Assembly: GCA_030789695.1 (NCBI GenBank) | Contig: CM061132.1 | Span: 161,616,817 to 161,680,816 of the forward strand | From: Scilla litardierei | Lineage: Eukaryota > Streptophyta > Magnoliopsida > Asparagales > Asparagaceae | DNA length: 64,000 nucleotides | Reading direction: 5' to 3' | In this document: one piece after another, positions 24,136-32,895 of the stretch | Layout: each line of letters starts with the position of its first letter | How positions within the stretch are numbered: the stretch's first letter is position 1 | Notes under the pieces: generated by a model | Seen by the model: only the letters and a program-made list of their open reading frames with translations | The model's database searches: none | What the model was told of the DNA's origin: nothing | Position numbers and translations under genes: made by a program

Positions 24136-24640
24136 TCTCCTTCGTCGGCCGTAAGCCGAAGGACAACTCCCCTCGCCACCGAAGACTCTCCTTCGTCGGC
24201 CGTAAGCCGAGGGGCAACTCCCCTCGCCACCGAACGACTCTCCTAAGCCGAGGGGCAACTCCCCTCGCCACCGAACGACTCTCCTTCGTCGAGGGGCAAC
24301 TCCCCTCACCACCGAACGAAGGAGACTTGTCTTCGCGGACCAAGCGAAGCATCCGCACATGAGGTTGGGGGCAACCCCCTTGGCCGATGAACACGACGCC
24401 CGGTCGTGAGCCGAAGGGGACTTACCCCCGCAGACCGAGCAGAACACCCACTCCTAAAAGTTGGGGGCAATTCCTCCTGCAGACGAGCATGACCGCCGGC
24501 CGGAGGCCTCGGGATGACCTCCCTCGCGAGTCAAGTGACCTACCTACTCGCTTGATGAGGGCAATCACCTCGGCGAACAGACTCGCCCCAAGCCGGACAA
24601 GCTCAGGATAACGCCCCTAGACGAGGACGACGACATCTGC
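24136..24640 (+). repeat. Tandem hairpin array, continuation after the solo LTR
   Basis: Four further units, some with deletions, lie between 24136 and about 24320. They continue the CGAGGGG-CAACT-CCCCTCG pattern. They grade into degenerate units with altered stems (GGTTGGGGGCAACCCCC near 24363, AGTTGGGGGCAATTCC near 24459) up to about 24600. Continuity with the array at 21440-21868 shows that the solo LTR inserted into it. Confidence 0.85.
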
Positions 24641-24784
24641 TCGACTTAGGAACAATAAAGGCTATTTCAAAGGGGAAACCCCCGAAAGAAGAGACCAGTG
24701 GTACGAGAAAAATCTAGAAGATATCATTTTCATTAATGGAATGGGTTACATGTCGCTCGACAACATCCTCACAAGCACTATTGC

Positions 24785-24990
24785 TGACAACAAAATTTGT
24801 CACCCAAGAAAGGAGACAGGATACAAAGGCTTTGTAAGGGTCCGGGGCGCGGGAGACAGCGTCGCCATGAGTCCGAAGCACCGTTGATGACAACAAAATT
24901 TGTCACCCAAGAAAGGGGACTGGACACGGAGGCTCTTCAGGGGTCCGGGGTGCGGGAGATAGCGTCATCCGGTGCCTCGCCTTGCTCCGA
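24785..24990 (+). repeat. Two-copy tandem duplication, 103 bp unit
   Basis: TGACAACAAAATTTGTCACC starts at 24785 and again at 24888. Similarity continues through AAGAAAGG, GGGTCCGGGG and GCGGGAGA. The copies differ at several positions. The duplication sits at the 3' end of the antisense accessory ORF, the second copy covering its last codons. Confidence 0.8.
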
Positions 24991-25095
24991 GCCATGGGGC
25001 TCGGCCTGCCCCGGAGGAGGGAGGATCGGATCCCGAGCGAGCTCCGCGAACTGCCGAAACGACTCCCTGATGACCTCCACTATGCGAGGGGCAAG
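24937..25095 (-). pseudogene. Antisense accessory ORF, C-terminal fragment
   Basis: The minus-strand frame reads IVEVIRESFRQFAELARDP and ends with a stop at 24937. Once the Sirevirus derivative (25096-32504) is removed, it lies directly downstream of the coiled-coil fragment at 32505-32895. It is therefore the end of the same antisense gene. Function unknown. Confidence 0.6.
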
Positions 25096-25576
25096 TGATG
25101 GAAATTGAATTCCACCCCTAAGTAATTTTGATGATGAGCACACCAAATGAATGCTTAGTGTACTAACTACACTACACTTTAAGTATACAGATTTCATGAA
25201 GCTCTACCAATACTCCAAGAAGCACGCATCAACGCTCCACGACAAAGACGAACATGGCTAAAACTCAAGTGATGAAGCTCAAGCTCAAACAAAGCAAGAA
25301 GCTCAAAGAGAAGCTCATCTTCACTTCATCAAGTTGACTAAACTGCCGAAGACATGTTCAGAGTCTAGTGTGAGTGTGTCGTGTCTTTTAGGATATTTGT
25401 CAAAGCCATATCAAATAGACAACACACACACAAATGATTTCAAAAAAAATGTTTTAACTATCTTCAAAAATAGTTTTTAAAGAGCTTTTCTAGTCACCTC
25501 ATAATTCTCGTAGTGAAACTCCACGCACCCTGGAGTTAACTACACTTTTGACAAGAAAAATAGGAAAAACTCCTCT

Positions 25577-25676
25577 GGGAGTCGACTACCAAAAGTAGGG
25601 AGTCGACTACTTGTGAGGGACGAAAATTTCCTAGACTCCTCTGGGAGTCGACTACCTATATAGGGAGTCGACTACC
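25577..25676 (+). repeat. Paired GGGAGTCGACTAC motifs in U3
   Basis: Four copies at 25577-25590, 25598-25611, 25643-25656 and 25663-25676 form two pairs with start spacings of 21 and 20 bases, about two helical turns. Each holds the 8 bp palindrome AGTCGACT. They lie 120-220 bp upstream of the TATA box. The same pairs occur in the 3' LTR (about 31281-31380). Confidence 0.85.
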
Positions 25677-26206
25677 TGCTGGAAATTTTCAGACGTTTTG
25701 AATTTGAATTTTAAAATCTTTTGAGCAATTTACTCCGAAATTTTTGGGACAAAAGTCAAACGAAATTCAAAATTCAAATCCCAGTTTTTCCCTATAAATA
25801 GAGCTTAATTCTTTTGTGAAAAATACAACATTTGAAAATCAAAATTCGCAAAAGCTCTCGTGAATCAAAAAAGCTCTCTCATTTTTCTCTAGCCAATTTT
25901 AATTTCAGTTTTTGATCTTGCAATATTTTTCCAATTCTTTTAAAGATCATATTATTATTTTGTTGGCTAAGTTGTTTTTCAAAATCCTCTCTACTATTTC
26001 TCTTTAATTCTATTTGAAGGATTTTTGAAAAAGCTCTAGATCACAAAAAACTTATCTCGTATCTTTGTGTGATCTGAACTATCATTCTATTAAGCCACTA
26101 CACAATTGTCTATCTTTTTATTGGCTATAGAATCGGGTGTATTTTCAATCTCTATCATTTATTGAAGAGTATTGAACAAATCTCTCATTGTGCTATTTGT
26201 TGGAAC

Positions 26207-26345
26207 ACTAGACAAGTCTAGTTGTTGCCAGTTGGAAAGTCCTCGGTTTGTGAGGCAAGGGTATAACCCTAGGCAAGTCTAGGCGTTGCGTTCGGAAATC
26301 CTGGTCAAGGCTAGGTCGTTGGAAATCCTAACGAGTGAAGTTAGG
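26207..26345 (+). repeat. Series of short hairpins in the transcribed part of the LTR
   Basis: Five short inverted repeats follow in series: ACTAGAC-AA-GTCTAGT (26207-26222), CCTC/GAGG (26241-26255), CCTAGGC-AA-GTCTAGG (26268-26283), CCTGGTC-AA-GGCTAGG (26300-26315) and CCTAAC/GTTAGG (26327-26345). They are separated by GTTG and GGAAATCC-like spacers. The same series is in the 3' LTR. Palindromic motifs have been reported in Sirevirus LTRs. Confidence 0.75.
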
Positions 26346-26803
26346 TGCTTGTATTTGCCAAGGCAGATAGTGGAAATCTCGTACCGGATTGGTCGGGGAC
26401 TGGACGTACCCAGGGTTGTGGGGAACCAGGATAAAAATCCTTGTCTTTGCGCTTGCATTTTCTGTGTTTGATTATCTTTTCATTTATATCTTCTATTTAC
26501 TGCAAATATCAATTTTATCCATATACGCTGAAATTCACATTCATATTTTATTTGTCCTAACATATTCTCTGGGAGTCGACTACTGCTCATAAGGAGTCGA
26601 CTACCTGCTGTGAAATCTCGCTGTGCATTTTTAATTATATTGTTGATTAAGAACCAAGCGTAAATCACTCTACTTGGTTTCTTAGGCAACGTTAGAAGGA
26701 ATTTATTTGTGTTAATATCGTTGAGCGAAAAAGTTATAGTATTTGATCAACACTATTCAACCCCCCCTTCTAGTGTTGCTTGCCATCCACAGGATCCAAC
26801 ACT

Positions 26804-26815
26804 TGGTATCAGAGC
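26804..26815 (+). other. Primer binding site, Sirevirus derivative
   Basis: TGGTATCAGAGC, two bases after the LTR, matching initiator tRNA-Met. Confidence 0.9.
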
Positions 26816-26831
26816 GAGGCTACAAATAGTG

Positions 26832-28506
26832 ATGGCGTCAACTTCTTTTCACTCCGAAGGACTGAACACCATGCGACCATCGCTATTCAACGGAACCAAC
26901 TACGCCAGCTGGAAGATCCGAATGAAGACTCATCTAGAGTCATTGGACATTGAAGCATGGACTATCACCAAAGTCCCGTACATCGCACCCACCGACGTTG
27001 AGTTTGGAAAATGGTCTATCGATGATAAGAAGAGAGCTAATCTCAATGCAAAAGCAATGAATGCCTTGTTTTGCGCTGTTACAGGAAATGAGTTCAATCG
27101 AGTTTCCCAATGTGAGACAGCACATCAAATTTGGCACACTCTTCAGGTAAGTCACGAAGGTACAGAAAAGGTAAAAGAATCTCGTATAAATGTATTACAT
27201 TCAAAATTCGAAACTTTTAAAATGGAAGAAGGAGAGAGTATCACCGATGTGAATACTCGTTTTACTAACATTACAAATGAGCTTGCAGGACTAGGAAAGA
27301 AACTTTCCGAGTATGAACAGGTAATGAAGATACTAAGATCCCTCCGACCCGAATGGAAGGGAAAGACCACGGCCATTCGAGAAGCTCACAATGTAAAGGA
27401 CCTCACCATCGAAGAACTGATGGGAAATCTCATGGCATATGAGATCGATCTTGAAGAAGACAAGAAAATCGAAGAAAAACCAAAAAAAGAAAAATCTTGC
27501 ATTCAAAGCTCAAGAAGAAGATTCCGATTACACTGACAAAGAAGATCACATCGCGTTCATCTCAAAGAACTTTAAAGAGTTCATCACAAGTAAGTATGGA
27601 AAACGATCTTTTAGACCTACTAACGGTATCATCTGTTTTGGTTGCAATAACCCAGGACATGTCAAGAGAGATTGTCCATTGGAAAGAAACAACCGTGATT
27701 CCAGAGATCGTGGGAAGAACAAAGAGAATAATGAAAGACGAACCAATACAAGAAGCAAGTTTAGACGACCAAAGAAAGAAGCCTATGCAGCCTTCGATCA
27801 GAGCGACGATTCTTCATCCGACGAATCCTCAGACGAAGATAATGATGAAAGAAGAGAGACGGCACACATGTGTTTCATGGCATCTACATCCTCCAATGTA
27901 AGCTCGCATTATGATTCATCTAGCGACAATGAGTCATCGTCAAGCGATGATGAAGACTTGGACTATAGGGGAGCATATAAAGAGCTATGCAAAATGCATG
28001 AAAAGCTCATTAAAGAACATAGAAAAACACTTAGAATTGCTAAAAAGGAGACTAAAGAAAAAGAAGAAGTTATTAAAGAAAATAGTCTTCTTAAAGAGAA
28101 AAATGATCTTTTACAAAAGGATATTTTGCTAGTAAATGAAAAGGTTGAAAGTCTGAATAATCTTCTCGTAACCGTCAAAAATAAATACGACGCTACGATG
28201 AAAATTATTGAGAATTTCAATAAAGGAAAAGGGAAGCTAGATAATATAATAGATAATCAAAAATTGTCATCTAGCAAAACCGGACTTGGCTATGATTCTC
28301 ATCATACCAAGAAACGGGTTAAGCACACTAGGATGCATCATACTAATAATAATGTTTTAAGCATCTGGGTACCAAAGAGATTATCTGATCAGCAAAAAGA
28401 AAGGTACGCTACTAACTTTGTTCAACAGATTCATTTTAATAAAGATTATAAGTATATTGTTCATGAAGGAACTAAACCGTATTGGGTTTGGTTTCCTAAA
28501 GACTAA
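26832..28506 (+). pseudogene. gag: Copia Gag with one frameshift in an A run
   Basis: The frame opens at ATG 26832 with the UBN2-type gag core (RPSLFNGTNYASWKIRMKTHL, residues about 17-37). It continues to about 27480, where a run of seven A residues (about 27482-27488) marks a shift into the second frame. That frame continues to the stop at 28504-28506. It carries a CCHC knuckle CFGCNNPGHVKRDC (about 27633), acidic and lysine-rich stretches and a coiled-coil-like region. It ends shortly after SIWVPKR, a segment that precedes protease in complete Sireviruses. The shift may be a recent mutation or a sequencing error in the homopolymer. Packaging Gag is the expected role. Confidence 0.85.
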
Positions 28507-29202
28507 CTCCTCGGACTCAAAACCAAAGAGTACCATAAACCGCTTATTTTTCAGGTGCTCTAAAAGGGGAGAAAAACAATGAAGAAAATTCAGGCAGTCA
28601 AAACGGCTGAATCGGAACAAATGCTTTCATTTATTTTTTAATTATTTTTAATGGGTTAAAACAGTTAATTTGTATGTATGATTGTGTTTTATTGCTTAAA
28701 ATATTTTTTTGTTAAAAGAGCTCGTTCAACCTGGACCAAACTTTCTCCGGGATGAGAAAACGACTCAACCCAGGAGGGAGTCGACTACCTACAGGCGGGA
28801 GTCGACTACCAGTGCGTAAAATTCTGGGTTGCCTCTTTTTTTTCTAACTCCTATTGGGTTCTATTTGAGTGGTTGGGTCAAGATCCGTTAAGACAACTTA
28901 CCCACTAAGTCTAAAACCCATCATAGCCACCCAAATCTAGATCTAATGGCTCCTATTTCTCCTCATCTCTTCACCTCTTCAAACAAAACCCCAAGAAACC
29001 CCTAGAGGTAGCCGACTACCTCCTTTTCCCTCTCCTCTCTTGTGTTTTCATCTTGGAGCTTGGACTTTTGGATCATATTTTTTCATCTTCCTTCAAATTT
29101 ACCCAAGGTAAAAATTGTTTTACTTTCATGAACTTTATTATTTCATTTCTCTTGGTTATCTAGTAGTGTAAAAATATATTTTTGTTGTCTTACTCTATCT
29201 AG
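28507..29202 (+). other. Non-coding stretch where pol is expected
   Basis: This is about 700 bp with no protease, integrase, reverse transcriptase or RNase H motif in any frame. It contains one more pair of GGGAGTCGACTACC motifs (28776-28789 and 28797-28810, 21 bases apart) and a variant at about 29006. The element's pol has been deleted or replaced here. Confidence 0.75.
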
Positions 29203-30366
29203 ATGCCTTTCAAAGGAGCTTTCCCTAAGAAGAGAAAAATTGCTACTGCTAATGTTGATTCAGAGAAAGAAATCATCCTACCCTATCTCTTCAAATCAAC
29301 TACCTATGAACATTTTGTTAAAGTGTCTAAGAAACCTATCTTGCATGAAAGATTTGTCAAACTCAATGATGTTATCAATTACGGTATTGACAGTCTGCTA
29401 GATTTCCAAAACTTAGCAAATTTGTTCTCCTCAGAAAATGTGTATATGTGTTATCCTAGGCTTGTTCATCTCTTTTATGCAAACATGGATTATGATCTCG
29501 TAAAAAGTCGTTTCATTACTAAGGTTCTGGATACCAAACTTGCAATTACTGTAAAATCCCTAGGTGAAGCCCTAGGAATCCCATACTCCGGTATGATCCT
29601 CGATAAAATTGAGATGACTGACGAGAATATCCTAGAGAGAATGTATCTGCCTGGTAAACACTTTCAGACCAAACTTCCTTGTAGCCATCTTCGCTATCCG
29701 GCGAGAATCTTAGCTAATATTCTGTCATATAACATTACTCAAAAATCTGGAAGTCATGCTATCCTTTCTGAAAAACAAGCAAAATGCATCTATGCCATTC
29801 TTGGTAACATTCGTGTGAATTGGGCTAAAGTCATCATGGATTCCATCCTACTTTCAGCTTCATCTGACAGACCTTCCCCCACTCTTTCTCATGGGCACTA
29901 TCTGACCATTCTATTCATTAGCTTTAACGTGCCTTTGGATCATGAAACAACCATTCTAGAACATGCTCGTGTCTTTGATGTTCATGCTCTTGGGAGAATG
30001 AATCTCTATCATGACCTTGATGAGAACGTCCCTGAAGAGCAAATCGCTACCGAAGGAGGATCATCATCCTCAAGGCGAGGTAAGAAGGTTGTAATTTCAG
30101 ATTCTGATGAAGAAAGTGAAGAAGAAGAAAAAGGAAGCGGCGAGGAAGAAGAAGAAGTTCCTGCTTACATCCTTGAACTTCAGGAGATGCTCCTGAAAAA
30201 GATTGGAAAATTGAAGATCTCACAGGAGAAAGGATTTGAAGATCTCAATCAAAAGGTGGATGACCTCAAGGAAATCGTGGTGCAAAGCAAGAAGATGACT
30301 GATGAGACGCTTGTTATGATCCTTGAAGAGATCAAGGAACTGAAAAAGAACAGCGGTCACCCTTAG
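29203..30366 (+). CDS. Accessory ORF of Sirevirus derivative (plant transposon protein-like)
   Basis: An intact 387-residue ORF sits downstream of gag, in the place an env-like ORF takes in some Sireviruses. Residues about 45-260 contain RFVKLNDVINYGI, FYANMDYD and VNWAKVIMDSIL. These resemble the domain annotated as putative plant transposon protein in many plant retroelements; the assignment is from recall. The tail is acidic and serine-rich (SSSSRRGKKVVISDSDEESE, about residues 286-305), then lysine and glutamate-rich with coiled-coil character. There is no signal peptide or membrane segment, so an envelope role is unlikely. That the frame stays open while gag has shifted hints at recent activity or selection. 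Confidence 0.75.
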   Translation: MPFKGAFPKKRKIATANVDSEKEIILPYLFKSTTYEHFVKVSKKPILHERFVKLNDVINYGIDSLLDFQNLANLFSSENVYMCYPRLVHLFYANMDYDLVKSRFITKVLDTKLAITVKSLGEALGIPYSGMILDKIEMTDENILERMYLPGKHFQTKLPCSHLRYPARILANILSYNITQKSGSHAILSEKQAKCIYAILGNIRVNWAKVIMDSILLSASSDRPSPTLSHGHYLTILFISFNVPLDHETTILEHARVFDVHALGRMNLYHDLDENVPEEQIATEGGSSSSRRGKKVVISDSDEESEEEEKGSGEEEEEVPAYILELQEMLLKKIGKLKISQEKGFEDLNQKVDDLKEIVVQSKKMTDETLVMILEEIKELKKNSGHP

Positions 30367-30595
30367 CTTCATGCACTTCTATTTCAAAACAATGGTTCTC
30401 TTTTTCAAAAACAATGTTCTCTTAAACTATGGTTTGTAATAACTCTTATTATGTGATGCTAGCTTCTATGAAGTTATCTGCTATGCCAAACTTAGTTGTT
30501 CTATGAACTAACATCTCCATTGCAGGCATATGGAATTGAATTCCTCTCATTTTTAATGAACAGTAGAAATTAATGTTTTACTTTTTGTTGATGAC

Positions 30596-30798
30596 AAGGG
30601 GGAGAAAAATTTATATAATGCAAAAATGTGAATTGTATTTCTAATAGCTTCGATGCAGGGGGAGAACCGCATCAAAGCAGGGGGAGTAAGTATACTTGAA
30701 CATATTATTCATATTCATGGTATACTTGAAAATATTATTCATATTCATGTATTTCTTCAAATTTTGCATTTGGGTGTCATCATCAAAAAGGGGGAGAG
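30596..30798 (+). other. Four polypurine tracts before the 3' LTR
   Basis: G-rich tracts lie at 30596-30605 (AAGGGGGAGA), 30656-30665 (CAGGGGGAGA), 30675-30686 and 30786-30798 (AAAAGGGGGAGAG); the last abuts the LTR. Multiple copies of the plus-strand priming tract are a recognised Sirevirus trait. Confidence 0.8.
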
Positions 30799-32504
30799 TG
30801 ATGGAAATTGAATTCCACCCCTAAGTAATTTTGATGATGAGCACACCAAATGAATGCTTAGTGTACTAACTACACTACACTTTAAGTATACAGATTTCGT
30901 GAAGCTCTACCAATACTCCAAGAAGCACGCATCAACACTCCACGACAAAGACGAACATGGCTAAAACTCAAGTGATGAAGCTCAAGCTCAAACAAAGCAA
31001 GAAGCGCAAAGAGAAGCTCATCTTCACTTCATCAAGTTGACTAAACTGCCGAAGACATGTTCAGAGTCTAGTGTGAGTGTGTCGTGTCTTTTAGGATATT
31101 TGTCAAAGCCATATCAAATAGACAACACACACACAAATGATTTCAAAACAAATGTTTTAACTATCTTCAAAAATAGTTTTTAAAGAGCTGTTCTAGTCAC
31201 CTCATAATTCTCGTAGTGAAACTCCACGCACCCTGGAGTTAACTACACTTTTGACTAGAAAAATAGGAAAAAACTCCTCTGGGAGTCGACTACCAAAAGT
31301 AGGGAGTCGACTACTTGTCAGGGACGAAAATTTCCTAGACTCCTCTGGGAGTCGACTACCTATATAGGGAGTCGACTACCTGTTGGAAATTTTTAGACGC
31401 TTTGAATTTGAATTTTAAAATCTTTTGAGCAATTTACTCCGAAATTTTTGGGACAAAAGTCAAACGAAATTCAAAATTCAAATCCCAGTTTTTCCCTATA
31501 AATAGAGCTTAATTCTTTTGTGAAAAATACAACATTTGAAAATCAAAATTCGCAAAAGCTCTCGTGAATCAAAAAAGCTCTCTCATTTTTCTCTAGCCAA
31601 TTTTAATTTCAGTTTTTGATCTTGCAATATTTTTCCAATTCTTTTAAAGATCATATTATTATTTTGTTGGCTAAGTTGTTTTTCAAAATCCTCTCCACTA
31701 TTTCTCTTTAATTCTATTTGAAGGATTTTTGAAAAAGCTCTAGATCACAAAGAACTTATCTCGTATCTTTGTGTGATCTGAACTATCATTCTATTAAGCC
31801 ACTACACAATTGTCTATCTTTTTATTGGCTATAGAATCGGGTGTATTTTCAATCTCTATCATTTATTGAAGAGTATTGAACAAATCTCTCATTGTGCTAT
31901 TTGTTGGAACACTAGACAAGTCTAGTTGTTGCCAGTTGGAAAGTCCTCGGTTTGTGAGGCAAGGGTATAACCCTAGACAAGTCTAGGCGTTGCGTTCGGA
32001 AATCCTGGTCAAGGCTAGGTCGTTGGAAATCCTAACGAGTGAAGTTAGGTGCTTGTATTTGCCAAGGCAGATAGTGGAAATCTCGTACCAGATTGGTCGG
32101 GGACTGGACGTACCCAGGGTTGTGGGGAACCAGGATAAAAATCCTTGTCTTTGCGCTTGCATTTTCTGTGTTTGATTATCTTTTCATTTATATCTTCTAT
32201 TTACTGCAAAGATCAATTTTATCCATATACGCTGAAATTCACATTCATATTTTATTTGTCCTAATATATTCTCTGGGAGTCGACTACTGCTCATAAGGAG
32301 TCGACTACCTGCTGTGAAATCTCGCTGTGCATTTTTAATTATATTGTTGATTAAGAACCAAGCGTAGATCACTCTACTTGGTTTCTTAGGCAACGTTAGA
32401 AGGAATTTATTTGTGTTAATATCGTTGAGCGAAAAAGTTATAGTATTTGATCAACACTATTCAACCCCCCTTCTAGTGTTGCTTGCCATCCACAGGATCC
32501 AACA
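30799..32504 (+). repeat. 3' LTR of Sirevirus derivative
   Basis: 1706 bp, the same length as the 5' LTR with only scattered substitutions, so the insertion is young. TATAAATA at 31497-31504. Confidence 0.9.
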
Positions 32505-32895
32505 GCACGGAGGTCCTCGTAAGTCCCGAAGACTTCATTCAGGACCGACGTGATCTTTGGCCTAATGACCGTGTCGACGCCCTTCTCGGCTTCCTATGCG
32601 AAGCGGAGCCTCCGACGCAGCTCGGTGAGCTGGCCCCAAAGCTCCTTCCTCTCCTGCCGGAACTTCTCCTCCGCTTCTCGGCTCAAGTCATGGACATCCT
32701 CAAGCTTTTGCTTGAGATCATGCACTTGAGTCTCGAGTTCGTCGGCACGACGGCGCTACTGCCGAACCTCCATGCGGGCACCCTGAAGGGCCACATCAGT
32801 TTCCCCGGCCCGGGCGCTTTCCCGACTAAGAGAATCCTCGAGGTTTCTCAACTGGGTCGCCCGGCGCTGCGTCTCGAGAGCCATCGCGGTGGCCT
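32505..32895 (-). pseudogene. Antisense accessory ORF, coiled-coil fragment
   Basis: The minus-strand frame has a heptad-like, charged sequence (ALETQRRATQLRNLEDSLS, then ADELETQVHDLKQKLEDV and EELRRR-type stretches) with two in-frame stops (about 32756 and 32600). It lies between the Tekay insertion on its 5' side and the Sirevirus derivative on its 3' side. Removing both joins it to the fragments at 50733-52300 and 24937-25095. A coiled coil after the globular domain is usual for the antisense ORF of Tat elements. Confidence 0.65.

Larger units (their letters stand above)
25096..26801 (+). repeat. 5' LTR of Sirevirus derivative
   Basis: 1706 bp. TATA box TATAAATA at 25794-25801. Contains two pairs of AGTCGACT palindromes in U3, one more pair near 26571-26605, and a run of short hairpins at 26207-26345. 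Confidence 0.9.
25096..32504 (+). mobile_element. Pol-less Sirevirus-like copia derivative (7.4 kb)
   Basis: Two 1706 bp LTRs (25096-26801 and 30799-32504) are nearly identical, beginning TGATGGAAATTG and ending GGATCCAACA. The flanks GCAAG (25091-25095) and GCACG (32505-32509) are a duplication with one mismatch. The primer site TGGTATCAGAGC follows the left LTR. Several polypurine tracts precede the right one. The interior encodes a copia gag and one accessory ORF but no protease, integrase or reverse transcriptase. Multiple AGGGGGAG tracts, long LTRs and palindromic LTR motifs match what is known of Sireviruses. Confidence 0.9.

Noticed and set aside
26286..26592. Small ORFs in the Sirevirus LTRs (also 31990-32296)
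   Set aside because: They are duplicated with the LTR, run through the hairpin series and show no protein domain.
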